Below are positions 51,859 through 60,493 of a stretch of 64,000 bases of DNA, piece after piece (the stretch's first letter is position 1; the number at the start of each line of letters is the position of its first letter). The notes beneath the pieces are model-generated. The model was not told the origin of the DNA, made no database searches, and worked only from the letters and a program-made list of their open reading frames with translations. Origin of the DNA: Sinorhizobium sp. B11 (GTDB taxonomy: Bacteria; Pseudomonadota; Alphaproteobacteria; Rhizobiales; Rhizobiaceae); assembly GCA_039725955.1 (NCBI GenBank), contig CP091034.1:3224001-3288000 (forward strand), given 5' to 3'. A program made the translations under genes and the position numbers.

Positions 51859-54048
51859 TCAGGCCGCCTTGGTCTTGGCACGGCGGGCGAGATGCGCCAC
51901 CACATTCTCGATCATGCGCATGCCGGCATCGCCGCCGAGCGTCATGATCGATTCCGGATGGAACTGCACGGCCGCGATCGGCTCCTTGGCATGCTCGATG
52001 CCCATGATCGTGCCGTCCTCGCTTTCTGCGGTGATGATGAAATCCCGCGGCAGCGTCGAAGGATCGGCAAAGATCGAGTGATAACGGCCGACCGTGACTT
52101 CCTTGGCAAGCCCCGAGAAGACGATGCCCGGCTCCAGCACGCGGATGCGCGACGGTTTGCCATGCATCGGCAGAGCCAGATGACGAAGCTCTCCACCATA
52201 GGCTTCGGCCAAAGCCTGTAGGCCCAGGCAGACGCCAAAGATCGGAAGGTTGCGAGCGCGGGCCTTCTTGATCGTCGCCTTGCAGTCGAAATCCTTCGGG
52301 TTCCCAGGTCCCGGCGACAGAACGACGAGATCAGGGTTCAGCCGATCGAAGATTTCTTCCGGCACCGGCGTACGCACAGTCGAGACGGTCGCCCCCGTCT
52401 GGCGGAAGTAATTCGCCAGCGTATGTACGAAACTGTCTTCGTGGTCGATCAACAGGATGTTGACGCCCTTGCCAACAGAGGCGACATCGCGCTGGGTCTT
52501 GCCGGAATTGCCGGTCTTGGCATCGCGGATGGCGGAAAGCATGGCAGAGGCCTTCAGTTCGGTTTCGGCTTCTTCTTCCTCGGGAATGGAATCGTTGAGC
52601 AGCGTCGCACCGGCGCGCACTTCGGCAATTCCATCCTTGATGCGCACGGTGCGCAGCGTCAGGCCGGTATTCATGTCGCCATTGAAGCCGACCATGCCGA
52701 TCGCCCCACCATACCATGCGCGCGGGCTCTTCTCATGCGCTTCGATGAAACGCATGGCCCAAAGCTTCGGCGCACCGGTTACAGTCACGGCCCAGGCATG
52801 GCTCAGGAAGCCGTCAAAGGCGTCCATATCGTCACGCAGACGCCCCTCGATATGGTCGACTGTATGGATGAGACGCGAATACATCTCGATCTGGCGGCGA
52901 CCGATGACCTTGACCGAACCCGGCTCGCAGACGCGGCTCTTGTCGTTGCGGTCGACGTCCGAGCACATGGTGAGTTCGGACTCGTCCTTCTTCGAGTTCA
53001 GGAGCTTGAGAATCTGCTCGCTGTCGGCGATCGGATCGTCGCCGCGCTTGATCGTGCCCGAGATCGGGCAGGTCTCGATGCGGCGACCGGAAACACGCAC
53101 GAACATTTCCGGCGAGGCACCGACCAGGTATTCCTGGTTTCCAAGGTTGATGAAGAAGGAATAGGGGGACGGATTGATCGCCTTCAGCCGCTTGGAAATA
53201 TCCGAAGGCTTGCTTTCGCAGCGCTCCATGAACTTCTGCCCGGGCACCACTTCGAAGAGATCGCCCTTGCGGAAGCTCTCCTTCGCCTTGACGACGAGCT
53301 CGGCATATTCGCCCGGACGATGATCGCTCTTCGGCGGGATCGTATCCGTGCGGACAAACGGCTCGGCTGCGATGTCGCCTGCCCTGCCCTCGGTCGTCTT
53401 GCCGTTCTTGGAGAAATCGTAGCGATCAACCCAGGCCTTGGCGGCATAGTTGTCGACGACGAGGATTTCATCCGGCAGGTAAAGCACCATGTCGCGCTGG
53501 TCGGAAGGTCGTTCCAGCTTCAGATTGATCGCGTCGAACTGGAAGGCGAGATCATAGCCGAAAGCGCCATAGAAGCCGATGCTGGCATCGGCTTGCGAAT
53601 AGAAAAGATCGGTGATGGCGCGAAGTACGGTAAACACCGTCGGCATCTTCGAGCGCTCTTCTTCGGTGAAAACGCGGTCAGGCATCTTGACCGTCAGATC
53701 GAGCCTGCGCGCGGTCAGTGCGCCGAGTTCCAGTTCGCTGACGGTCTTCAGTCGCTCGACGATGAACTCGAGGATGACCTCGCCGCGCTCGTTATAGGCT
53801 TCGATCCAGACATTGCGGCCGAAGGAGGAGACACCGAGCGGCGGATCGACGACAGCCGTATCCCAACGCGTATAGCGGCCCGGATATTCGTAGTTCGACG
53901 AGAAGACGGCGCCGCGCCGCTCATCGAGCTTGTCGACATAGGACGAGACAGCATCGGCATAGGGAATGGCCCGCCTTTGCCGCGTGACGGTAATACCGCC
54001 CTTGGTCTCGTAGATTTCCGCACCATCATCCCGCAGGATCGTTACCAT
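51859..54048 (-). CDS. trpE(G): Fused anthranilate synthase TrpE-TrpG
   Basis: This 729-residue fusion makes anthranilate from chorismate and glutamine. The N-terminal chorismate-binding part (~1-500) has PFIxx-like CPISGTIKRGDDPIADSEQILKLLNSKKDESELTMCSDVDRNDKSRVC and the core TVTGAPKLWAMRFIE. The C-terminal glutaminase (~520-720) has LSPGPGNPKDF, IFGVCLGLQALAEAYGG with the nucleophilic Cys, and VQFHPESIMT with the catalytic His. The fusion is typical of rhizobia. An attenuator with a WWW leader lies upstream. The ribosome site is CGGAG. Confidence 0.97.
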   Translation of the reverse strand: MVTILRDDGAEIYETKGGITVTRQRRAIPYADAVSSYVDKLDERRGAVFSSNYEYPGRYTRWDTAVVDPPLGVSSFGRNVWIEAYNERGEVILEFIVERLKTVSELELGALTARRLDLTVKMPDRVFTEEERSKMPTVFTVLRAITDLFYSQADASIGFYGAFGYDLAFQFDAINLKLERPSDQRDMVLYLPDEILVVDNYAAKAWVDRYDFSKNGKTTEGRAGDIAAEPFVRTDTIPPKSDHRPGEYAELVVKAKESFRKGDLFEVVPGQKFMERCESKPSDISKRLKAINPSPYSFFINLGNQEYLVGASPEMFVRVSGRRIETCPISGTIKRGDDPIADSEQILKLLNSKKDESELTMCSDVDRNDKSRVCEPGSVKVIGRRQIEMYSRLIHTVDHIEGRLRDDMDAFDGFLSHAWAVTVTGAPKLWAMRFIEAHEKSPRAWYGGAIGMVGFNGDMNTGLTLRTVRIKDGIAEVRAGATLLNDSIPEEEEAETELKASAMLSAIRDAKTGNSGKTQRDVASVGKGVNILLIDHEDSFVHTLANYFRQTGATVSTVRTPVPEEIFDRLNPDLVVLSPGPGNPKDFDCKATIKKARARNLPIFGVCLGLQALAEAYGGELRHLALPMHGKPSRIRVLEPGIVFSGLAKEVTVGRYHSIFADPSTLPRDFIITAESEDGTIMGIEHAKEPIAAVQFHPESIMTLGGDAGMRMIENVVAHLARRAKTKAA

Positions 54049-54093
54049 AGTTCCACTCCGTTATCGGGCCCGGACGAAAGGCGGCCTTTGAAA

Positions 54094-54124
54094 CAAAAAA
54101 GCCGCCTCGAAGTTTCGGGCGGCT
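54094..54124 (-). terminator. trp attenuator terminator
   Basis: On the minus strand AGCCGCC and GGCGGCT form a 7-bp stem with an 11-nt loop, followed by TTTTTT. An upstream GAGGCGGCCTCG (54155-54166) can pair with the first arm as the anti-terminator. Confidence 0.85.
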
Positions 54125-54161
54125 CGTTCGTCGTCTTTGGACACGATTGGTCGAGGCCGCC

Positions 54162-54206
54162 TCAGCGAGCCCACCACCAAACTGCAATGTTCAAGGACTT
54201 CTTCAT
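54162..54206 (-). CDS. trpL: trp operon leader peptide
   Basis: A 14-codon frame MKKSLNIAVWWWAR followed by TGA. Three consecutive TGG codons sense charged tRNA-Trp. The length and C-terminal WWWAR match the Sinorhizobium leader peptide. The ATG is 8 nt from the -10, so the message is probably leaderless. Confidence 0.9.
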   Translation of the reverse strand: MKKSLNIAVWWWAR

Positions 54207-54244
54207 GGGCGAAATTGTTAGCCTGAGATGAAGCCAAGCGCAAG
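54207..54244 (-). promoter_or_regulatory. trpL-trpE(G) promoter
   Basis: CTTGCG (-35) and TAACAA (-10) are separated by 18 bp. The trpL ATG follows the -10 by 8 nt, so transcription would begin at or next to the ATG. Confidence 0.65.
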
Positions 54245-54260
54245 AGGCGATCAGCCCACG

Positions 54261-54287
54261 AAAAAGGGCGGCCCGAAAGCCGCCCCT
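54261..54287 (-). terminator. Terminator of TonB-dependent receptor gene
   Basis: Stem GGGCGGC/GCCGCCC with TTTTT on the minus strand, 28 nt past the receptor stop and just upstream of the trpL promoter. Confidence 0.85.
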
Positions 54288-54314
54288 GCCCCAGCCTTGA
54301 AGGCTGATTTCTCA

Positions 54315-56543
54315 TCAGAATGTCTTGGTGACCGAGATCTTGAAGGTACGGCCCGGCTCCGAATACCACTCCTTGGGCTGCGAAGACGTCGCGCTGAGGT
54401 TCACGTCGCGAACGGCAAGCGCACTATAATATTCCTGGTCGAAGATGTTGTAGACACCACCCTGGATGCGCAGTCCCTTGACCTGCTCCGGCGTCCACCA
54501 TGCCGTCAGGTCGACGATACCATAGCCAGGTGCGTCAAACGACGTCAGTGCGTTGTCGTTGCCGGTCATCTGGGACGAGAGCGTCGAGGAAAGGTCGAAC
54601 CCGTATTCGTCATTGCTCCAGCCACCGCCGATGATCGCCTTGAACGGCGCCACGGAACGCAACCGCTCCTGCGTGTCGTCATTGCGGCCATAGGTGTAGG
54701 CCAGCGAGGTGTGAAGGTTGATACCGTTGTCGAAGGTCTTGATGAGGTTGGCTTCGAGACCGGAGATCGAAGCTGAAGAAACGTTCGTGTAGTTGAACGT
54801 CGTAAAGCCGCCCGCGTCAACGGTTGTCACGGTCTCGATGAAGTTCTGATAGCGGGTATGGAAGGCCGCAACCCGCCCCTGCAGACCACCTGTGTCGAAG
54901 TTGGCGCCAATCTCGATACCACGGCCGATTTCCGGATCCAGATCCGGATTGCCGAGCTGTGCGTAGCGACCGGTCGGGTTGTAGAAGCGGCTGTAGAGTT
55001 CATCGACGGTAGGAGCACGGAAACCGACGGCAAGCTGTGCGTAGAGCTGCACGTCGGGCGTCAGATCATAGGTCGCAAGCAGCTTCGGCGACATGGCGGC
55101 TTCCGTGCGGTCATGCAAAGTGCCGAAACGCGTAACACCGGTATTTGTCGCGAAGCCACCGCCGGCCGAAGGATTGTAATTGAACCAGTCGAAGCGGAAG
55201 CCGGGCGTCAAAGCGAAACCGGTATTGCCGATCTCGATCCTGTCTTCGAAAGTCAGCGCAAGATTCTGGCTGTCGACATCGGGCACTTCCGCCTGGTTGT
55301 TGAGCGACGGGCACGTGGTTGGGGTCGGGCAAAGGGCCGAGCTATACTGCGTCCACTTGGAAACACCGATATCAAGACCGATGCGAACCGAGTGATTGAG
55401 GCCGGAATATTCGAAATCCTTGGTCGCCGTGCCGCTGAAGCCCCAGGTTTCGTTTTCGATCTCGTTGTTGCGACCGTAGGCAACGTTGGCAGCGGTTCGG
55501 CCGTGGCTGCCGGCTTCCTTCTTCAGATCAAGCCAGTAGAGTGTCGCCCGAGCACTGCTGAAAAAGGCGTCGGAAGACTGCGCTTCATAGTCATAATCGA
55601 GCGAGACACGATCACGGTCTCGCAGGTCGCGGCCGTCGAAATTGTTGATCATGTAGGTGCGGCCAGTGCCCTGCTGCTCCCGGAGATCGGTTTTCAGGTC
55701 ACGCCGGAAACGCTCAGCCGTCAGCCCGATGCGATGACCGCCTTCGAGATCCTGACGCAACTTGAAGAGCAGGTTGTGCTGATCGAAATCCGCAGGATCC
55801 GCCTCAGTGCGCAAACGCCCGTAGCTGTCATTATCACCCTTGTTGTCGCGCTCATGGCCCTTGCGGTAGCTGCCTTGGAAGAGGATCGACGTATTGCCGA
55901 CCTTCTTGGCGGCGGCAGCGGATCCGGAAATGCTGCGATCTTCGCTGTCATAGGTCGATTTGACGATCGCGCCCCAGTCGCGGTCTTCCGGAATGAGGTC
56001 TTCGGGCTCGAGCGTATTGAGGACGAAGGCGCCGCCCAGCATGCCGGAACCACCCTTGCTCGAATCCGCGCCGCGCACGATGTCGAGAGAGGAGAGTGAA
56101 TCGAAATCGAAGGTGTCGCCGCCGCCATTGGCGTTGCTGGTCGCAAAAGCCCCCTGGCGAGAGCTGTTGGACACGTACGGGATCGGGATCCCGTCGATCG
56201 TCGTCAGGATACGCGGGCCGGAAAGGCCGCGCAGGTTGAAGCCCGCGTCTGCACGCGAATAGTTCACCGTCGCATCGACGCTGCGGCCGATATCGTCGTA
56301 ATTCGTGACCTGCTTCTGTTCCAGTTCCTTCTTGTCGATCTCAGTCGCAAGCGGCGTGTCGGCAATACTGCCGGGAGCCGCGCGATTTCCCTTGACGACG
56401 ATTTTCTGAAGGACCGTTGCGCCTTCGGCATTCGTGGCCGGCGTGCTTGCCGGAGCGCTCTGAGCGAAAGCGTTTGAAACTGGAAAAACAAGTGCGGCTG
56501 CTGTGCAGACCATTAGAACCGAGCGCCAATGCCGGACGATCAT
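54315..56543 (-). CDS. TonB-dependent haem/haemoglobin receptor (ShmR/HmuR-like)
   Basis: This 742-residue outer-membrane receptor has a signal peptide (~1-27, ending NAFAQ), a TonB box-like TVLQKIVVKGN region, a plug domain (~50-190; NLRGLSGPRILTTIDGIPIPYV, SSLDIVRGADSSKGGSGMLGGAF) and a 22-strand barrel ending in SVTKTF with terminal Phe. The barrel carries GFRAPTVDELYSRFYNPTGRYAQLGNPDLDPE, the haemoglobin/transferrin-family FRAP-NPDL signature. In Sinorhizobium, shmR likewise neighbours trpE(G). Two TGA-N9-TCA iron boxes lie upstream. Ligand haem is likely but not proven. Confidence 0.92.
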   Translation of the reverse strand: MIVRHWRSVLMVCTAAALVFPVSNAFAQSAPASTPATNAEGATVLQKIVVKGNRAAPGSIADTPLATEIDKKELEQKQVTNYDDIGRSVDATVNYSRADAGFNLRGLSGPRILTTIDGIPIPYVSNSSRQGAFATSNANGGGDTFDFDSLSSLDIVRGADSSKGGSGMLGGAFVLNTLEPEDLIPEDRDWGAIVKSTYDSEDRSISGSAAAAKKVGNTSILFQGSYRKGHERDNKGDNDSYGRLRTEADPADFDQHNLLFKLRQDLEGGHRIGLTAERFRRDLKTDLREQQGTGRTYMINNFDGRDLRDRDRVSLDYDYEAQSSDAFFSSARATLYWLDLKKEAGSHGRTAANVAYGRNNEIENETWGFSGTATKDFEYSGLNHSVRIGLDIGVSKWTQYSSALCPTPTTCPSLNNQAEVPDVDSQNLALTFEDRIEIGNTGFALTPGFRFDWFNYNPSAGGGFATNTGVTRFGTLHDRTEAAMSPKLLATYDLTPDVQLYAQLAVGFRAPTVDELYSRFYNPTGRYAQLGNPDLDPEIGRGIEIGANFDTGGLQGRVAAFHTRYQNFIETVTTVDAGGFTTFNYTNVSSASISGLEANLIKTFDNGINLHTSLAYTYGRNDDTQERLRSVAPFKAIIGGGWSNDEYGFDLSSTLSSQMTGNDNALTSFDAPGYGIVDLTAWWTPEQVKGLRIQGGVYNIFDQEYYSALAVRDVNLSATSSQPKEWYSEPGRTFKISVTKTF

Positions 56544-56664
56544 AACCTACCCTCAAATGGAAATTACCGGGCTGGCTGTCGTGGCGTTTCGGGCGCTCGA
56601 GGGGCTGGCTAGGCTTGCGGACGACGGCGGAGATTTCCGCCTTCTTTTTGCCGCATAAAAAACA

Positions 56665-56679
56665 TGAGTTTTATTGTCA
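56665..56679. promoter_or_regulatory. Candidate RirA iron-responsive box 1
   Basis: TGA-N9-TCA (tgagttttattgtca) in the intergenic region, 122 nt upstream of the haem receptor ATG. It fits the RirA IRO consensus by spacing. Confidence 0.5.
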
Positions 56680-56700
56680 ATATATTCAGCCAATTTATGT

Positions 56701-56715
56701 TGAATAATACAATCA
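56701..56715. promoter_or_regulatory. Candidate RirA iron-responsive box 2
   Basis: TGA-N9-TCA (tgaataatacaatca), extended to TTGA...TCAA by flanking bases, 22 nt from the first box. Together they suggest iron repression of the receptor. Confidence 0.5.
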
Positions 56716-56808
56716 AGTTTTACCGATGCCGACAAAATGTTGCGCAATTGCAACGAAACCGGTCCTTTCGCGTTAACTCTCCGCTCGATCAACGACGGGA
56801 AACGACGT

Positions 56809-57735
56809 GTGAGAGAATTTCGGAAGATGGCGGTCCTCCTCGCCGCACTCGCCCTGCTCCCTGGTGCAAGATTGCCGCGAACCGGCCCCTTGCCGGAACC
56901 CAAGCCGGAGACGGCAACCGAAAGCCCTTCGGTCCAGCCTGAAAAAAAGCCGGAAACGGAGGCAGTTCCTGAAGCCAAACCGGAGCTAAAACCCGATACG
57001 CCGCCGCAGGCTTCCGACATTCCGACGCCCGAGCCCAAGCCGAAGCCGAGCGAAACCTCTGCCACGCCATCGGCTGAAAAATTTGGCCCGCCGCCGCCGC
57101 CGCTGGAAGACCAGAAACCACCGAGCCCGGCCGAGCAGACGCTCGAAGAACAGCACCTGACCATCGAGCCGGAGAGCGACGCGGACCATGCCGAATGCGT
57201 GAAGGAATTGCAGAGCCTTGGCGTCGTCTTTCGCGAAACACCCCGCATCGACGACGGCAACGGCTGCGGCATCGACAAGCCCATCATTGTCTCCCAGGCT
57301 TTGCCCGGTATTACGTTGAAACCCGAAGCCACACTTCGCTGCCCGACGGCACTGGCGCTTGCACAGTGGATGAAGGGTAGTGTCATTCCAGCAGCTTCGG
57401 TCGCACTGCCGGCCAACGGTGGCATTACGACCATCAATCAGGCCTCGGCCTATATCTGCCGCCTGCGCAACAGCGCCGAGACCGGCAAGATTTCCGAACA
57501 TGCCCGCGGCAATGCCATCGACATTGGAAGCTTCAGCTTTAACAAGGGCGAGCCTGTCGAGGTCCGCTCACGACGCGAGGATTCGACACTGACAGGCGCA
57601 TTCCAGCGCACCGTCAGCGCCGCAGGCTGCCTCTATTTCACGACCGTGCTCGACCCCGAAAGCGATGCCGCCCATGAGACCCATTTCCATCTTGACGTGA
57701 TCGAGAGAAAGGGCGGTTATCGCTACTGCCACTAA
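56809..57735 (+). CDS. Extensin-like C-terminal domain protein
   Basis: This 308-residue exported protein has an N-terminal hydrophobic segment (MREFRKMAVLLAALALLPGA), a long Pro/Glu/Lys-rich linker (~25-125, many PKPE repeats) and an extensin-like C-terminal domain (~135-308). The domain has CVKELQSLGVVFRETPRIDDGNGCGIDKP, HARGNAIDIGSFSF and THFHLDVIERKGGYRYCH with paired Cys and the H-x-x-G-x-A-x-D zinc-site pattern of LAS/peptidase-like enzymes. A GTG at 56809 follows GGGA. It may bind or cleave peptidoglycan (family-level inference). Confidence 0.85.
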   Translation: MREFRKMAVLLAALALLPGARLPRTGPLPEPKPETATESPSVQPEKKPETEAVPEAKPELKPDTPPQASDIPTPEPKPKPSETSATPSAEKFGPPPPPLEDQKPPSPAEQTLEEQHLTIEPESDADHAECVKELQSLGVVFRETPRIDDGNGCGIDKPIIVSQALPGITLKPEATLRCPTALALAQWMKGSVIPAASVALPANGGITTINQASAYICRLRNSAETGKISEHARGNAIDIGSFSFNKGEPVEVRSRREDSTLTGAFQRTVSAAGCLYFTTVLDPESDAAHETHFHLDVIERKGGYRYCH

Positions 57736-57826
57736 AAATTTCAGACACTTGAGATGACAGCTTGAATCAGATCCTCAAATACCCAGATCAAAGTCTCGGG
57801 ACGACGATGTCGAGGATCGCAAGGGC

Positions 57827-58054
57827 ATGAAGCCTATCGCAGCCTGCATTATCTTCGGACTGCTTGTTACGGCCATAGGCTTGCTGTTTTCAGGCCATGT
57901 CTTTTTGCTCCTGCCGATAGCGATATTGGCTGGCGGAAGCTTTCAGCGGCTGTTCGTTTGGCTATTCATCGACCCCGACTACGAGAAGCGTCGACGCCAT
58001 CTCATCACGAGCAGCGCGAACGCCACTGGGGATCAGAACAACCCCTCGATATAA
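57827..58054 (+). CDS. Small membrane protein, hypothetical
   Basis: This 75-residue protein has two hydrophobic helices (ACIIFGLLVTAIGLLFSGHV, ~5-24, and LLPIAILAGGSFQRLFVWLF, ~28-47), then a charged, soluble tail. Its last 22 bp overlap the 3' end of fhs on the other strand. AAGGG precedes the ATG. Not recognised. Confidence 0.6.
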   Translation: MKPIAACIIFGLLVTAIGLLFSGHVFLLLPIAILAGGSFQRLFVWLFIDPDYEKRRRHLITSSANATGDQNNPSI

Positions 58055-59712
58055 CCCTGATCGTTGAGGAAAATCCGTTCCGCCGATGGCGATTTCGGCA
58101 GGCCGGGCATGGTCATGATCTCGCCGGTAATGACGACGACAAAGCCGGCGCCCGCCGACAGCCTTACTTCGCGCACCGACACTACATGCCCCTCCGGCGC
58201 ACCGCGCAGGTTCGGATCTGTCGAGAAGGAATATTGCGTCTTCGCCATGCAGACCGGCAGCTTGCCATAGCCTTGTGCTTCCCAGGCCGCCAGCTGGTCG
58301 CGGACCGCCTTGTCGGCCGTCACCTCGCCGGCATGATAGATCTTCGAAGCGACGATCTCGATCTTTTCGATGAGCGGCAGGTCGTCGCCATAGAGCGGCT
58401 CGAACCTTGCCTGTCCGGATTCGGCTAGCTCCACGACCTTGTAGGCAAGGTCCTCGATGCCGGCAGAACCTTCCGCCCAGTGACGGCAAAGGATGGCTTC
58501 GGCGCCATGACGCGCGACATATTCCTGCACGGCGGCGATTTCAGCATCGGTATCCGAAACGAAATGATTGATCGCAACGACGACAGGAACGCCGAACCTG
58601 CGCACATTGGCGATATGGCGGCCAAGATTGGAGCAGCCGCGAACCAGCGCCTGAATATTCTCCGCGCCGAGATCGTCCTTCTTGACGCCGCCATTCATCT
58701 TCAGCGCCCGGACTGTCGCGACGATCACCGCGGCACTCGGTTTCAAGCCGGCCTTGCGGCATTTGATGTTGAAGAATTTCTCCGCGCCGAGATCCGCTCC
58801 GAAGCCCGCTTCCGTCACGACATAGTCGCCGAGCTTCAACGCAGTCTTCGTCGCGACCACCGAGTTGCAGCCATGGGCGATATTGGCGAATGGACCGCCA
58901 TGCACGAAGGCCGGATTATTTTCGAGCGTCTGCACGAGGTTCGGCTGCATGGCATCCTTCAGCAGGACGGCCATCGCGCCATCGGCCTTGAGATCGCGGG
59001 CATAGACCGGCGTCTTGTCGAAGCGGTAACCGATGATGATCTCTCCGAGCCTTCGCTCCAGATCCTTGAGATCGGTCGCAAGGCACAGGATCGCCATGAC
59101 TTCGGACGCGACGGTGATATCGAAGCCGTTCTGCCGCGGGAACCCGTTGGATACGCCGCCGAGAGAGGACACCATGCTGCGCAGTGCCCGGTCGTTCATG
59201 TCCATCACCCGTCGCCATGTGATGCGGCGCAGATCAATGTTCTCTTCGTTGCCCCAATAGATGTGATTGTCGATCATCGCCGCGAGCAGATTATGCGCCG
59301 AGGTGATCGCGTGGAAATCGCCGGTGAAATGCAGGTTGATGTCTTCCATCGGCACGACCTGGGCATATCCGCCGCCTGCCGCTCCACCCTTCACACCGAA
59401 GCAGGGACCGAGCGAGGCCTCGCGCACGCAGACGATCGCTTTCTTGCCGATGCGGTTGAGCCCGTCGCCGAGACCGACGGTGGTCGTCGTCTTGCCCTCG
59501 CCTGCCGGCGTCGGATTGATGGCAGTGACAAGGATCAGCTTACCGTCCTTCTTGTCCTCCTGGGCGGCGATGAACTCGGCGCTGATCTTCGCCTTGTCGT
59601 GACCGTAGGGAACGAGCTGCTCCGGCGGGATGCCGAGCTTGGCGCCGATCTCGAAAATCGGCTTCTTTGTTGCCTCACGCGCAATTTCGATATCGGATTT
59701 GATGGCAGCCAT
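58033..59712 (-). CDS. fhs: Formate-tetrahydrofolate ligase
   Basis: This 559-residue enzyme makes 10-formyl-THF from formate, THF and ATP. Signatures are the Walker-type TAINPTPAGEGKTTTTVGLGDGLNRIGKKA (~54-83), VREASLGPCFGVKGGAAGGGYAQVVPMEDINLHFTGDFHAI and GGPFANIAHGCNSV. The N-terminal MAAIKSDIEIAREATKKPIFEIGAKLGIP is the usual start. An upstream in-frame ATG at 59802 would add 30 residues and is not supported. Transcribed alone. Confidence 0.97.
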   Translation of the reverse strand: MAAIKSDIEIAREATKKPIFEIGAKLGIPPEQLVPYGHDKAKISAEFIAAQEDKKDGKLILVTAINPTPAGEGKTTTTVGLGDGLNRIGKKAIVCVREASLGPCFGVKGGAAGGGYAQVVPMEDINLHFTGDFHAITSAHNLLAAMIDNHIYWGNEENIDLRRITWRRVMDMNDRALRSMVSSLGGVSNGFPRQNGFDITVASEVMAILCLATDLKDLERRLGEIIIGYRFDKTPVYARDLKADGAMAVLLKDAMQPNLVQTLENNPAFVHGGPFANIAHGCNSVVATKTALKLGDYVVTEAGFGADLGAEKFFNIKCRKAGLKPSAAVIVATVRALKMNGGVKKDDLGAENIQALVRGCSNLGRHIANVRRFGVPVVVAINHFVSDTDAEIAAVQEYVARHGAEAILCRHWAEGSAGIEDLAYKVVELAESGQARFEPLYGDDLPLIEKIEIVASKIYHAGEVTADKAVRDQLAAWEAQGYGKLPVCMAKTQYSFSTDPNLRGAPEGHVVSVREVRLSAGAGFVVVITGEIMTMPGLPKSPSAERIFLNDQGYIEGLF

Positions 59713-59886
59713 GGATCGTGTTCCCGTTTTCTCTGCGCGCCCGATTTCTCTATGCGCGACGGACTCGGCGCTTATTTCAATCGGATAGCGAAATATGCCC
59801 AAACTGTGAATAGCGCCGCGCCTTGCCCTGCGGCTATTCCATTGTTTATTAGGGGTCAGCGATTCTAAGACTTACGGGGGTAGACC

Positions 59887-60414
59887 GTGAAATCACTCGA
59901 ACTTTTGGTCGAGCGCATCATCCTTTCCAGCCGTTGGCTGCTTGTGGTCTTCTATATCGGCCTTGTCCTTGCCTTGGCCGTCTATGCCGTGGCCTTCGCT
60001 TTCAAATTCCTGAAGGTCGCAGGAAGCGTGTTCGAGCTCGGCGAGGCCGAAATGATCCTCGCCATGCTCGGTCTCATCGATGCGGCACTCGTCGCAAGCC
60101 TCATCGTCATGGTCATGATCTCCGGCTACGAGAATTTCGTCAGCCGCTTCGACGAGGCTGAAAAGGAAGGCGAAGTCTCCTTCCTCGGCAAGCTCGATTC
60201 CGGCAGCCTGAAGATCAAGGTCGCCTCCTCCATCGTCGCCATCTCCTCCATCCACCTGCTGCAGGTCTTCCTCAACGTCGATCAATATACCGACGGCAAG
60301 ATCATGTGGCTGACCCTCATGCATCTGGCCTTCGTTGTGTCTGCGGTCATGCTCGGCTTCCTAGAAAAGTTGATGAGCGTGACCTCGAAGAACGACCTGA
60401 AGGACAAGGGCTAA
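59887..60414 (+). CDS. UPF0114 (YqhA/TIGR00645) membrane protein
   Basis: This 175-residue inner-membrane protein has four helices (~14-36, ~58-78, ~105-123 and ~136-154), with the family features LVERIILSSRWLLVVFYIGLVLAL and MVMISGYENFVSRFDEAE. It starts MKSLELLVERIILSSRW. Function unknown in the family. The stem at 60455-60474 probably ends its transcript. Confidence 0.92.
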   Translation: MKSLELLVERIILSSRWLLVVFYIGLVLALAVYAVAFAFKFLKVAGSVFELGEAEMILAMLGLIDAALVASLIVMVMISGYENFVSRFDEAEKEGEVSFLGKLDSGSLKIKVASSIVAISSIHLLQVFLNVDQYTDGKIMWLTLMHLAFVVSAVMLGFLEKLMSVTSKNDLKDKG

Positions 60415-60454
60415 AGCGGCGTCAGGCCGTAAAAGACGGCGGTGTGAAGCAGAA

Positions 60455-60481
60455 GCGCCGTGTCGCGGCGGCGCCTCTTTT
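60455..60481 (+). terminator. Terminator after UPF0114 gene
   Basis: Short stem gcgccg/cggcgc around an 8-nt loop followed by ctctttt, between convergent genes. Confidence 0.55.
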
Positions 60482-60493
60482 CGAAACTCGGCA

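Larger units (their letters stand above)
54094..54206 (-). ncRNA. trp leader transcript (rnTrpL-like)
   Basis: The predicted attenuated leader RNA runs from the leader ATG to the terminator, about 110 nt. In Sinorhizobium the equivalent released leader (rnTrpL) acts in trans as a small RNA; that function is known for that species and only inferred here. Confidence 0.65.

Noticed and set aside
52423..54231. 602-codon plus-strand frame under trpE(G)
   Set aside because: Antisense shadow of trpE(G), also spanning the trpL leader; no domain.
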